The translations under genes were made by a program, and so were the position numbers. The notes beneath the pieces were generated by a model. The model was not told the origin of the DNA and searched no databases. It saw only the letters and a list, made by a program, of their open reading frames with translations. From NCBI RefSeq assembly GCF_023704175.1, contig NZ_CP084530.1:2610501-2674500 (forward strand): a stretch of DNA of 64,000 bases, read 5' to 3'. Below, piece by piece: positions 42,869-50,596 of the stretch (positions within the stretch are counted from its first letter, which is position 1; each line of letters begins with the position of its first letter). Source of the DNA: Paenibacillus sp. YPG26. GTDB taxonomy: Bacteria; Bacillota; Bacilli; Paenibacillales; Paenibacillaceae.

Positions 42869-45800
42869 TCAGCTCATCTTGGTATGTTCAACCTTGGAGG
42901 ATTTAACATGATCCGCTTCGTCCCGTGTAGAGAAAGGCCACCAGTTGGCACTTCCGAACAGCTTCACCATAACCGGAATGAAGAATGGAAGAATAACCAG
43001 GGAATACAAGGCAAGCCCCGTCAGCACCACGGTAGCAATCTGCATCATGGACATGACTCCCGAAGGATACATGGAAGCGAAGGTTCCGCCAAGAATGACC
43101 GCAGCGGACAGAATGACGGTTCCCATATTTCTCATGGCATGAAGAATGGCATCTCCGACCTTCCACGATTTGTTCTCATTGAACCGGTCCATCAGGAAGA
43201 TACTGTAGTCTATACCCAGCGCTACAAGAATTACGAATCCGAAGAATGGCGTTGCCCAGCTGATCCCGGACATGCCCATAATCTTCACGAAGATAAGCTC
43301 AGTAACTCCCATGGAAGTATAGAAGGTGAGCACCAGTGAAGCAATTAGATAGATCGGCATAATTACCGAGCGAAGCAGCAGTACCAGAATAATGAATATA
43401 CCGGCCAGCATTAATATAACCGTACGAGTATAATCTTCATTAGAGATGGATCTCAGATCGTTAAAAGTACTGGATACTCCCCCGAAGCCAATCTCGGCCT
43501 CAGCCAGCTTCGTACCTTGAACTGCGCGGTCCACCGCAGCCTTGATCTGATCCACCTGGCTGATCGCCTCTGTGCCATACGGATTCTCAGAGAAGACAAC
43601 ATCCAAGGTCATAATCTTGCGATCCGCAGACAGGTAGGTATCGAACAACTGGGTTATATCCTTATTGTCCAAGGCTTCATCAGGGACATAGAAGCCGCCG
43701 AGTCCGCTATCTGCAGTCCCGACCTGATTCAGGTAATCCTTGGCTGAATCAAGTCCGCCGGAGACCTTGGCAATTCCGTCCGCACTCTGACTAAGTCCGT
43801 CAGTAAGCTTCGAGATCTGTCCCGAGAACTGGGTGAATCCGTTCTGCACCTGCTTCTGACCGTTCTCAATCTGAGACAGCCCGCTCACTACCGAAGGGAT
43901 TCGGTCAATAATCTGACCTTGACCGGAAGCCGCTTGATCCAGCCCCGATTCGAGCTGCGAGATACCGCTGATCAGCTGATCAAATCCGCCCGCTAATGCG
44001 GACTGGCCTCCGGCGATTTTGGCCAAGCCTTCATTGGCCTGCTTGAGGCCGCCGGCGGCTTGATTCAGAGGTGCCTGCAGCTGCTTGAGCCCGGCAGCTA
44101 ACTGAGTCATACCTTTGCCCGTTTCTGTAACTGTGCCCCGAATAGTCAAATAATCGGGGTCTGACGCGAGCTCAGGATACTTGCTCTCCAGGCTGCTGAA
44201 TTTGCCGCTCAGGCCGTTCAACCCTTGCGCTGCCCCGGTTAATTGCTCGTTAACTCTGGATAACCCGCCGTTAATCGAGCCAAGTCCCTGCCCGATCTGC
44301 TGATAAGACTTCAGAAGCTGCTGCTGCGCGGCGGCCAGCTGTTGTGCGCTTTTCTTCGCCTGCTGCAGTCCCTGCTTAAGCTGACCCGCCCCGTCAGAGC
44401 CGCTTCGTATTCCCTTCTCAATAGCTGTTAACCCGTTATTCAGCTGGGAGATTCCATCCTTCAGCTTCGCCGTACCTTCAGCAAGCTTCCCTGTGCTATC
44501 GGCCGCCTGTTTGAGCTTCGGCTCGTTCTCACTTAACGAGTTACTCGCTTTAGCAAGGCCATCCTTGATGGTATTCAATCCTTCGTTCCCTTTACCAAGA
44601 CCTTCACCGACGGTCTTCACCTGCTCCGTCAGCTTGAAGTCCTTCACTTCATCACCAGTTGGGCGGCTTAATCCACGCACACTCGCAACTCCATCAACCG
44701 ACTTGACTTCCCGGCTAATCTTCTCCGCCAAAGTCATATACTCTGCAGAATCCATACGTTCATTGTTCTTGATTACAATGGAAGTAGGCAGCGATTCTCC
44801 CGGCTCAAAGCTGTCAGAGATGATATTGAAGGCTTTGACCGACTCATAATTGTCGCCAATCTCTTCCATACTGTTGAAGGATACCTTACCGCTGTAAGTG
44901 AACACGAATGGAAGCGTGAATACAGCTACAAGCAGAAGCGCCGCCCAGGGACGCTTAAGTGAGAAGGCGCCAAACATACCCCAGAACTTGTTCTCCTTGT
45001 GCTCCAGAGACCCTTTTGCAGGCCAAAAAATCTTGGTACCGAGTACCGCCATGAAGAACGGCACCACTGTGAGGAGGGCGAGCAGCATAACAGCAACCCC
45101 CACCGCTACCGCAGCGGCTGACTTATACAGAATGAATTCAGACAAGCCAATTGCCGCAAAACCGACAAGAACAGCAAGACCTGAGAAGAACACCGTCTTC
45201 CCTGCGGTACGGTATGTAGCTATAATGGCTTCCCATTTATCATCCGTATGCTGAAGCTCTTCCTTGAACCGGCTTATAAGCAGGATACAGTAATCTGTGC
45301 CTATGCCGAACATAATCGCGACCATGAAGATCTGGGTGAAGGTGGACAGCGGAAAGTCGAAAGAATCAACCAGGAATGCAACCACCGACTGAGCCACTAC
45401 ATAGCTGATCCCAACGGTCAGCAGAGGAATAAATGGAGCCACGAACGAACGGAAGCTTATGAACAAGATCAGAAGAATAAATACAACGGTAATGTACTCC
45501 GATTTCTTAAGTCCGCTCTCGGAGCTTGCAATCGTATCTTCATTAATCTGCTCTTGGCCCGTCAGATAATGCTTCACTGGAACAGAATCCAGCGTACTGC
45601 GGATATCCTTAACGGTATCCTTGAGTGGACGTCCGTCCATCTCAACAGAGAGGGAGGTGAGAATCGTCTTGCCATCCTTGGAGATCATCTTATCGGCTGC
45701 GTCCGGGGTAGAGAACGGGTCTGTTATGGACACAATTCCGATCTTGGCTTTGGCATCATTCAGTTTCTGAATGCCGCTTTTGATGGAATCCTTGGCCTCC

Positions 45801-46042
45801 TGATTCAGAGGATTGTCTTCATGAAAGACGAGCGCGATCTGCGTCTCTTTCCCTCCGCCCTTCATGGCGCTGATCTCCTTCATTAAGTCAGACGCCTCGG
45901 ATGAAGCATAGCCGGGAGGCACAGACAAATTGCCTTTCTGCCGGACCAGATCCGCCATGGAAGGAGCTGTTAGCATTAAGCCTACGGCAGCGGCGATCCA
46001 GAAGAGGATCATCCACCACCTCGCTTTTAGTATAAATCTCAT
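42869..46042 (-). CDS. MMPL/RND-type membrane exporter (YdfJ type)
   Basis: The 1057-aa protein has two sets of six membrane segments, one in residues about 180-370 and one in about 850-1030, each with the conserved FGIGTDYCILLISRFKEE or ALGIDYSIFLMDRFNEN motif that carries the proton-relay Asp. Between them lies a long extracellular domain with coiled-coil G-L-xx-L repeats (residues about 470-790). YdfJ/MmpL-type proteins export lipids or drugs. Its ATG directly follows the marR stop, so both are made from one mRNA. Confidence 0.92.
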   Translation of the reverse strand: MRFILKARWWMILFWIAAAVGLMLTAPSMADLVRQKGNLSVPPGYASSEASDLMKEISAMKGGGKETQIALVFHEDNPLNQEAKDSIKSGIQKLNDAKAKIGIVSITDPFSTPDAADKMISKDGKTILTSLSVEMDGRPLKDTVKDIRSTLDSVPVKHYLTGQEQINEDTIASSESGLKKSEYITVVFILLILFISFRSFVAPFIPLLTVGISYVVAQSVVAFLVDSFDFPLSTFTQIFMVAIMFGIGTDYCILLISRFKEELQHTDDKWEAIIATYRTAGKTVFFSGLAVLVGFAAIGLSEFILYKSAAAVAVGVAVMLLALLTVVPFFMAVLGTKIFWPAKGSLEHKENKFWGMFGAFSLKRPWAALLLVAVFTLPFVFTYSGKVSFNSMEEIGDNYESVKAFNIISDSFEPGESLPTSIVIKNNERMDSAEYMTLAEKISREVKSVDGVASVRGLSRPTGDEVKDFKLTEQVKTVGEGLGKGNEGLNTIKDGLAKASNSLSENEPKLKQAADSTGKLAEGTAKLKDGISQLNNGLTAIEKGIRSGSDGAGQLKQGLQQAKKSAQQLAAAQQQLLKSYQQIGQGLGSINGGLSRVNEQLTGAAQGLNGLSGKFSSLESKYPELASDPDYLTIRGTVTETGKGMTQLAAGLKQLQAPLNQAAGGLKQANEGLAKIAGGQSALAGGFDQLISGISQLESGLDQAASGQGQIIDRIPSVVSGLSQIENGQKQVQNGFTQFSGQISKLTDGLSQSADGIAKVSGGLDSAKDYLNQVGTADSGLGGFYVPDEALDNKDITQLFDTYLSADRKIMTLDVVFSENPYGTEAISQVDQIKAAVDRAVQGTKLAEAEIGFGGVSSTFNDLRSISNEDYTRTVILMLAGIFIILVLLLRSVIMPIYLIASLVLTFYTSMGVTELIFVKIMGMSGISWATPFFGFVILVALGIDYSIFLMDRFNENKSWKVGDAILHAMRNMGTVILSAAVILGGTFASMYPSGVMSMMQIATVVLTGLALYSLVILPFFIPVMVKLFGSANWWPFSTRDEADHVKSSKVEHTKMS

Positions 46043-46510
46043 TTATTCTTTACTCCCTTCTTCGAACAGTCTGGCCAGCTTCTCAAAGCTGGTAATGAAA
46101 GACTCAATTTCTTCCTGATTGAAATGGACTAGATATTTGGCCACCACTTCCTGTACCTTCTCATCTGCCTTGCTTGAAATCTCATGTCCAAGCTCTGTGA
46201 GTGACAGATATACAAGTCTGCGGTCCTCCTTATCACGAGTCCTCTCGACAAGTCCCCTGTCCACAAGCCGGGTAATGATCGCCGTAATTGAGCTCTTGCC
46301 CACACAGAAAGCATCCGCCAGCTCCGTCGAAGTACACTCGTGCTGTGTCTTGATATAGTACAAAGTCTGGTACTGATCAACGGTCATGTCATCTTGAACA
46401 ATCTTGGCAATTTCACTACTGAGCCGCTTGGTCACGGTAGCCGAAGCAGTTACGTAGCGCTCAATCAGCTCTTTGGACTGCTGTTCCACTCCTCTTCCCC
46501 CATTTTGCAT
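46043..46510 (-). CDS. MarR family regulator of the MMPL exporter
   Basis: The 155-aa protein has the MarR winged helix: TSTELADAFCVGKSSITAIITRLVDRGLVERTRDKEDRRLVYLSLTELG (recognition helix and wing with DxRxxxLxLT). It is the first gene of the marR-mmpL operon and a palindrome covers its own promoter, so it is probably an autorepressor released by the exported compound. ATG 46510 has GAGGA 10 nt upstream; GTG 46489 with GGGGG 7 nt upstream is an equal alternative. Confidence 0.9.
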   Translation of the reverse strand: MQNGGRGVEQQSKELIERYVTASATVTKRLSSEIAKIVQDDMTVDQYQTLYYIKTQHECTSTELADAFCVGKSSITAIITRLVDRGLVERTRDKEDRRLVYLSLTELGHEISSKADEKVQEVVAKYLVHFNQEEIESFITSFEKLARLFEEGSKE

Positions 46511-46529
46511 AATGATTCAATCCTCAAAT

Positions 46530-46546
46530 AGTTCGATAATAGAACT
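46530..46546 (-). promoter_or_regulatory. Candidate MarR operator
   Basis: AGTTC-GATAATA-GAACT, a 17-bp inverted repeat lying immediately downstream of and touching the -10 box. Position and form suit autorepression. Confidence 0.6.
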
Positions 46547-46572
46547 TTAAATCTCCCCGGCCCAAAAGTCAA
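46544..46572 (-). promoter_or_regulatory. Promoter of marR-mmpL
   Basis: On the minus strand TTGACT (46567-46572), 17-nt spacer, TAAAGT (46544-46549). The start would be near 46537, inside the candidate operator, about 25 nt before the marR ATG. Confidence 0.6.
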
Positions 46573-46583
46573 CTTGAACATGC

Positions 46584-46629
46584 AAAAAAACCAATGAAAC
46601 CATGTAGTCGCTACATCATTTCGTTGGTT
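46584..46629 (-). terminator. Intrinsic terminator after the GNAT gene
   Basis: On the minus strand a 19-bp stem (AACCAACGAAATGATGTAG with CTACATGGTTTCATTGGTT, three imperfect pairs), loop CGA, then TTTTTTG. Confidence 0.8.
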
Positions 46630-46699
46630 GCTGGCCATTATTTATATGCGGGCATTCCAGATAGATTCTAACCGAACTCCATGAATATCCCGAACTGCA

Positions 46700-47137
46700 C
46701 TATTCCTCCTGCTCGTGAAGCTCCGCCTCATATACACAGCGGAAGCGTTCTACTCCATTAGGGAGCTTGCTGCTGGTCTCTATAACGAACCCAATATTTC
46801 TATAAAAGTCAACGCCCTCCTCGTCTGTCTCAGCGATGATCCTGTCCGGCTTCTCTTGGTACAGAACCTCAAGTATGATCCCTCTGCCATACCCTTGATT
46901 TCTATGCTCGGGAGAGATCGCCAGATGATTGATAACCAGCGCGTTCTGATCTTCCATCTTATAACCGATAAGGCCAATCAACTCTTCTTCATGCTTCAGC
47001 GCGTACAGCTGAGCCTCTCTATCCTCCTGATACCGCTTAATGGCTTCCGCCAGCAGGTCTTCATCCGAATAGACAGCATATTCAAGGATCCGGCTTATAT
47101 CCGGACTCTCCACTTGATTCTTCACATTCACTAACAC
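46700..47137 (-). CDS. GNAT family N-acetyltransferase
   Basis: The 145-aa protein shows the acetyl-CoA binding motif of GNAT enzymes, INHLAISPEHRNQGYGRGIILEVL, followed by AETDEEGVDFYRNIGFVIE. Substrate not evident. Start GTG with AAGGGG 8 nt upstream. It is a single-gene unit with its own terminator. Confidence 0.88.
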   Translation of the reverse strand: MLVNVKNQVESPDISRILEYAVYSDEDLLAEAIKRYQEDREAQLYALKHEEELIGLIGYKMEDQNALVINHLAISPEHRNQGYGRGIILEVLYQEKPDRIIAETDEEGVDFYRNIGFVIETSSKLPNGVERFRCVYEAELHEQEE

Positions 47138-47253
47138 GCAATCAGCCCCTTCTATGTCAAAAACATCACTTGTAAGTTTACTCTATTGGCAGGGTTAACA
47201 ACAAATTTGTTAAATCAGTCAAACTAAAATTTCAAAATTCAAAAGTAAACATA

Positions 47254-47281
47254 TTGCAATTCATTAAATTCCCAGTATAAT
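47254..47281 (+). promoter_or_regulatory. Sigma-A promoter of the 111-aa gene
   Basis: TTGCAA (47254-47259), 16-nt spacer, TATAAT (47276-47281). The start would be near 47288, about 28 nt before the ATG. Confidence 0.7.
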
Positions 47282-47315
47282 ACTTGGTATAAAGACAATA
47301 TTGAAGGTGATGGTT

Positions 47316-47651
47316 ATGATGACTCAAGCGGCAGTTAAGCTCTCCCAGCGAATTGATGATTACCTGGATCTTCTCAATTATGCGAAGCAGATTGGTGATG
47401 GGGAATGGCATACTCACATTTTGCTCACCTTGGAGACGTTATATAATACAAGCGAGGATGAGCTGCACAAGGAAATGGAAGAAGAATTGTGGAGGCAGTT
47501 TGATCAAATAAACGCCCGGATGATGGATCTATTTATTCAGATCCGCCGAAGCGCAGATGATACCACCAAGCAAATGCTGCTTGAACAGATGTGGACGCTG
47601 AAGCTAGAGCGGGTAACCCTCTCACAACAAATTAAATCTCATTCGAAATGA
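47316..47651 (+). CDS. 111-aa helical hypothetical protein
   Basis: AAGGTG lies 6 nt before the ATG at 47316; upstream in-frame starts at 47301 and 47310 would overlap that site. The protein is predicted all-helical and rich in Leu/Gln/Glu (KLSQRIDDYLDLLNYAKQIGDG, ELHKEMEEELWRQFDQIN, MLLEQMWTLKLERVTLSQQI), with no signal peptide or catalytic motif. It has its own consensus-like promoter. Family not recognised. Confidence 0.75.
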   Translation: MMTQAAVKLSQRIDDYLDLLNYAKQIGDGEWHTHILLTLETLYNTSEDELHKEMEEELWRQFDQINARMMDLFIQIRRSADDTTKQMLLEQMWTLKLERVTLSQQIKSHSK

Positions 47652-47814
47652 TAGCTGGAAATCAAAAAAGAGGCATGCAGTGGACTGCTCAGCCTCGATG
47701 AAATGACTCATGGCAATTTTGGGGATTGCCGTGAACATTGCAGTTATTCAATTGGTATGATTCATGCATTAATGAGACCTAAGCTTCATTCTGAAATGTA
47801 AGCTGTTATCCGGA

Positions 47815-48033
47815 TTACACGGATGTTTGTTTCATCTCGCGCATCATCTTCATCATCATAGTCATCATTTCATCGCAGTCTTGCATTTTCTTCATCATCA
47901 TGCCCATATCCATGTCCATGTTCATCATGTCCATATTTGAGCAGCATTCCATCATCATCTTCATGCTGTTCATCTTAGACATCATATCTTCCATACACAT
48001 GTTCATCATCATTTGCATGCACATTTTATCCAT
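47815..48033 (-). CDS. 72-aa methionine-rich, Cys-containing protein
   Basis: AGGAGG lies 8 nt before the ATG at 48033. About 33 of 72 residues are Met, in clusters such as MQMMMNMCMEDMM and MDMDMGMMMKKM, with five Cys, several Asp and Lys, and almost no aromatic residues. There is no signal peptide or classic membrane segment. Met/Cys clusters of this density suggest binding of a soft metal such as copper(I) or silver, or a role as an oxidant sink; both are inference. The nearest neighbours give no further hint. Confidence 0.7.
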   Translation of the reverse strand: MDKMCMQMMMNMCMEDMMSKMNSMKMMMECCSNMDMMNMDMDMGMMMKKMQDCDEMMTMMMKMMREMKQTSV

Positions 48034-48071
48034 TCATCTCGCCTCCTCTCTTGTGAAATATTTCCTATTTC

Positions 48072-48100
48072 AAAATACTATATTCCAAGCCTATTTGCAA
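48072..48100 (-). promoter_or_regulatory. Candidate promoter of the Met-rich gene
   Basis: On the minus strand TTGCAA (48095-48100), 17-nt spacer, TATTTT (48072-48077). The ATG is about 38 nt downstream of the -10 box. Confidence 0.5.
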
Positions 48101-48156
48101 GAGTTTTCCACTTGTTTTTTTATAAGTTTCATAGTATAATATCATACTTTTCACAT

Positions 48157-49665
48157 TTATCCTGTAGGTATTTGCGGTGAAATTATATAAAAAAGAATAA
48201 CCTCCCTAGGGAGGTTACAGATTGCAGACAAACTTCTTGTTCCCGTTAGGAACACAGGAGTTTGTCTTTGTTTTTTTCTGTAAGAGATCATAAATAAAGC
48301 CAAATATCGCTTTGAGCCACCGGACTTCCAGAGCCAGGTGGCTAACTTTTTGAGGTTCATGCAAGCAAAAACGAGCATCGCCTGCATGGAAACTTTACGA
48401 AGTCCTCGTAAAGTCGTCCAGCGCATGCCATGCTTTTCCTTTAGATCTGCAAATACGCGCTCAATCGTTTCCTTGCGCTGTGAGTAAATTTGTTTGTTTT
48501 CATCGGTATGCCGAAGGTGGTCTGCTTCTTCCAGATAGTCAGCCCAAATATGGCGGCTAATTCGCTTAGTGAAGTCCTTGCTTTCGGTACACTGACTCAA
48601 GAAGGGGCAGTCTTTGCATATTGTGGGATCGGAACGATACATCTTGTACCCTTCCCGGTTCGTCAATTCATAGGTTAGAAACTCATGGTTCGGACAGATA
48701 TAGGCATCGTAGTGCTCATCGTATACGTAATCATATTTCTTGAAAAAGCCATCCTTTGTACGAGGTCTTGTGTATGGCATAACAGGCCGTATCCCGTCAT
48801 CGATCAGCAATTTACTAATGTAGGGAGTCTTGTATCCAGCGTCAACTGCTACAGCTGTGGGCTTGCCCAGAGACTTCTTTACGAGCTCAAGCACATCCTC
48901 AAACACCTGGCTGTCATGTACATTTCCTGGAGTTACTTTCGCACCCAGAACAAAGCCGTTGCGGTCGCAGGCCGTATGAAAACTGTAGGCAAATACACGT
49001 TCTTTTTCGCCCTTTACAAATAGTCCGCTCTCAGGGTCGGAGATGCTTGTTTTTGTTTCTTTCAGAGCGGACTTAGGCTTTTTTCCGAAAGGCTTCTTCC
49101 CATGCTGGATCCGGTCTTCATTAATCTCTTTATCAAGCTGCTCTTGGTACTTTTTGCTTTGCTCCTGTACCATCGTTTTTTCATATTTATTTTTGTTGGC
49201 GTTTGCCTTCACATGCGTTGCATCCATGAAAAGCACGTCTGGCTCTACAAAGCCATGCCCTAAAGCTTCTTCCAGAATACGTGCAAAAATGGATTCAAAA
49301 ATATCCGTGTCCTTAAACCTGCGAACATAGTTTTTACCAAAAGTGGTGAAGTGGGGAATGGGCTGGGTGAAGTCATAGCCGATGAACCAGCGGTAAGCTA
49401 CGTTAGTTTCAATTTCCCGAATGGTTTGGCGCATGGAGCGAATGCCAAATAGATACTGGATAAGCACGATTTTAATCAGAACTACGGGATCGACACTCGG
49501 ACGCCCCGTAACCGCACTGTATTTATCTTGAACCAGCTCGTATATAAAACTAAAATCGATCGCATTTTCTAACTTGCGAACCAAATGATCCTTAGGCACA
49601 AGGTCGTCTAGCGCATTCACAGAAATCTGAAAGCGACCTTCATAATTATTTTTACTAATCATCAT
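48157..49665 (-). CDS. IS1182 family transposase, reading frame runs out of the element
   Basis: The 502-aa DDE transposase has the IS1182 N-terminal domain (LVRKLENAIDFSFIYELV, SVDPVVLIKIVLIQYLFGIRSMRQT, PHFTTFGKNYVRRF), catalytic acidic residues in DVLFMDATHVKANANK, AVDAGYKTPYIS and ETIERVFADLKEKHGMRWTTLRG, and the Cys cluster CKDCPFLSQC. The last about 20 codons lie beyond the inverted repeat in flanking DNA. In the +1 frame a stop sits exactly in the end repeat (...KKFVCNL stop), so a late frameshift may have lengthened it. GAGGTG lies just before the paired ATGs. Confidence 0.9.
   Translation of the reverse strand: MMISKNNYEGRFQISVNALDDLVPKDHLVRKLENAIDFSFIYELVQDKYSAVTGRPSVDPVVLIKIVLIQYLFGIRSMRQTIREIETNVAYRWFIGYDFTQPIPHFTTFGKNYVRRFKDTDIFESIFARILEEALGHGFVEPDVLFMDATHVKANANKNKYEKTMVQEQSKKYQEQLDKEINEDRIQHGKKPFGKKPKSALKETKTSISDPESGLFVKGEKERVFAYSFHTACDRNGFVLGAKVTPGNVHDSQVFEDVLELVKKSLGKPTAVAVDAGYKTPYISKLLIDDGIRPVMPYTRPRTKDGFFKKYDYVYDEHYDAYICPNHEFLTYELTNREGYKMYRSDPTICKDCPFLSQCTESKDFTKRISRHIWADYLEEADHLRHTDENKQIYSQRKETIERVFADLKEKHGMRWTTLRGLRKVSMQAMLVFACMNLKKLATWLWKSGGSKRYLALFMISYRKKQRQTPVFLTGTRSLSAICNLPREVILFYIISPQIPTG
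48199..48216. repeat. Left copy of the duplicated palindromic target
   Basis: AACCTCCCTAGGGAGGTT, identical to the copy at 49753-49770. Because the target is itself a palindrome the direct repeats are also inverted repeats. On the minus strand this copy still carries the outer arm and T6 of the former rpiA terminator (GGTTATTCTTTTTT). Confidence 0.85.
48224..48276 (+). terminator. Inward terminator hairpin at the left IS end
   Basis: AGACAAACT pairs with AGTTTGTCT, with an inner GTTCC/GGAAC stem, followed by TTGTTTTTTT on the plus strand. It mirrors the hairpin at the right end. Confidence 0.75.
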
Positions 49666-49703
49666 TTACACCTCGAATCAACCTTTTCCTTGACTTATTC
49701 TAC

Positions 49704-49750
49704 AAAAAAAGTCTGTAGACCTGCTCCTTTCGGAACTTTGTCTACAGACT
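49704..49750 (-). terminator. Inward terminator hairpin at the right IS end
   Basis: On the minus strand AGTCTGTAGAC pairs with GTCTACAGACT (11 bp, inner GTTCC/GGAGC partial stem) and is followed by seven T. It stops read-through from rpiA before the transposase start at 49665, and now probably serves as the rpiA terminator. Confidence 0.85.
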
Positions 49751-49752
49751 GT

Positions 49753-49770
49753 AACCTCCCTAGGGAGGTT
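49753..49770. repeat. Right copy of the duplicated palindromic target
   Basis: AACCTCCCTAGGGAGGTT, about 20 nt beyond the rpiA stop. It keeps the rpiA-side arm AGAAT of the former terminator stem. Confidence 0.85.
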
Positions 49771-49789
49771 ATTCTGTCATCCAACGTAT

Positions 49790-50464
49790 TTAGTTACCTT
49801 GAATAACCTCAGTCCGTCCATCCTCGTACCCGATAACCGCTCTAGTTGCAATCCCGATGAACAGCCCGTGATCGACAATTCCGGTAATCCGCTTCAATTC
49901 CTCTGCAAGCTGCTGCGGAGACTCGATCCGCCCGAATGACGCATCAATAATGTAATTGCCATTATCCGTTACCACAATATCCTCGCCCTTCATCCGAATC
50001 TCAAAAGGTACAGGATAGCTCTCACGAAGAGTCTGCAGCGTCCACTCATAACAGAATGGCACAACTTCAATCGGCAGCTTGAACGCGCCCAGCTTATCCA
50101 CTGCCTTACTGCCATCAGCAACCACGATGAACTGATCACTATGAAGAGCCACAAGCTTCTCGCGAAGAAGCGCGGCCCCGCCGCCTTTGATCAGATTCAG
50201 CTCTGGATCAAGCTCATCAGCGCCATCAATAGCAATATCAAGCTTATCCACTTCAGATGGGTTCAACAACGGAATATTATATTTAAGGGCAAGCTCTTCC
50301 GAAGCCTTCGAGGTCGCAATCGCTGTAATCCTGAGGCCTTCAGCTACTCTCTCCCCTAACTTCTCAATTGTAAAATAAGCAGTGGAGCCGGTTCCAAGCC
50401 CCACAGTCATGCCGTCTTTGACCCATTCGGCGGCCAGATATCCTGCCGCTTGTTTTCCATTCAT
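49790..50464 (-). CDS. rpiA: Ribose-5-phosphate isomerase A
   Basis: The 224-aa enzyme interconverts ribose 5-phosphate and ribulose 5-phosphate. It shows GLGTGSTAYFTIEKL, IDGADELDPELNLIKGGGAALLREK with catalytic Asp/Glu/Lys, and PVEVVPF-type residues (PIEVVPFCYEWT). GGAGG lies 8 nt before the ATG. Its original intrinsic terminator is split by the IS element. Confidence 0.96.
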   Translation of the reverse strand: MNGKQAAGYLAAEWVKDGMTVGLGTGSTAYFTIEKLGERVAEGLRITAIATSKASEELALKYNIPLLNPSEVDKLDIAIDGADELDPELNLIKGGGAALLREKLVALHSDQFIVVADGSKAVDKLGAFKLPIEVVPFCYEWTLQTLRESYPVPFEIRMKGEDIVVTDNGNYIIDASFGRIESPQQLAEELKRITGIVDHGLFIGIATRAVIGYEDGRTEVIQGN

Positions 50465-50499
50465 GTGCTGTTCCTCCCGGTATGTATTGGCTTGCCTCT

Positions 50500-50508
50500 A
50501 TCATACCA
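50500..50508 (-). promoter_or_regulatory. Candidate extended -10 promoter of rpiA
   Basis: On the minus strand TGGTATGAT (TATGAT at 50500-50505), about 36 nt before the ATG. No good -35 box, as allowed for an extended -10. Confidence 0.45.
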
Positions 50509-50544
50509 AATGTATGCAGGGGTTGGCACCCTTTTCGGGGCAAT

Positions 50545-50571
50545 CAAAAAAAGCCTGCTTCCATGCAGGCT
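50545..50571 (-). terminator. Intrinsic terminator after the MFS gene
   Basis: On the minus strand AGCCTGC-ATGGAA-GCAGGCT followed by TTTTTT. Confidence 0.9.
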
Positions 50572-50596
50572 CCGCTCTGAACACGATCCACTCTGT

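Larger units (their letters stand above)
48217..49752 (-). mobile_element. IS1182-type insertion sequence, about 1.54 kb
   Basis: The element is bounded by imperfect inverted repeats of about 23 bp (GTTACAGATTGCAGACAAAC at the left, GTTACAGTCTGTAGACAAAG read inward at the right) and flanked by identical palindromic 18-bp target copies. It encodes one transposase on the minus strand. Both ends carry a hairpin followed by T-runs pointing into the element (left 48224-48276 on plus, right 49704-49750 on minus), which would block transcription entering from outside. It has inserted into the rpiA terminator. Confidence 0.9.

Noticed and set aside
45248..45886. 212-codon plus-strand frame opposite the MMPL gene
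   Set aside because: Antisense shadow of membrane-segment codons; no start signal.
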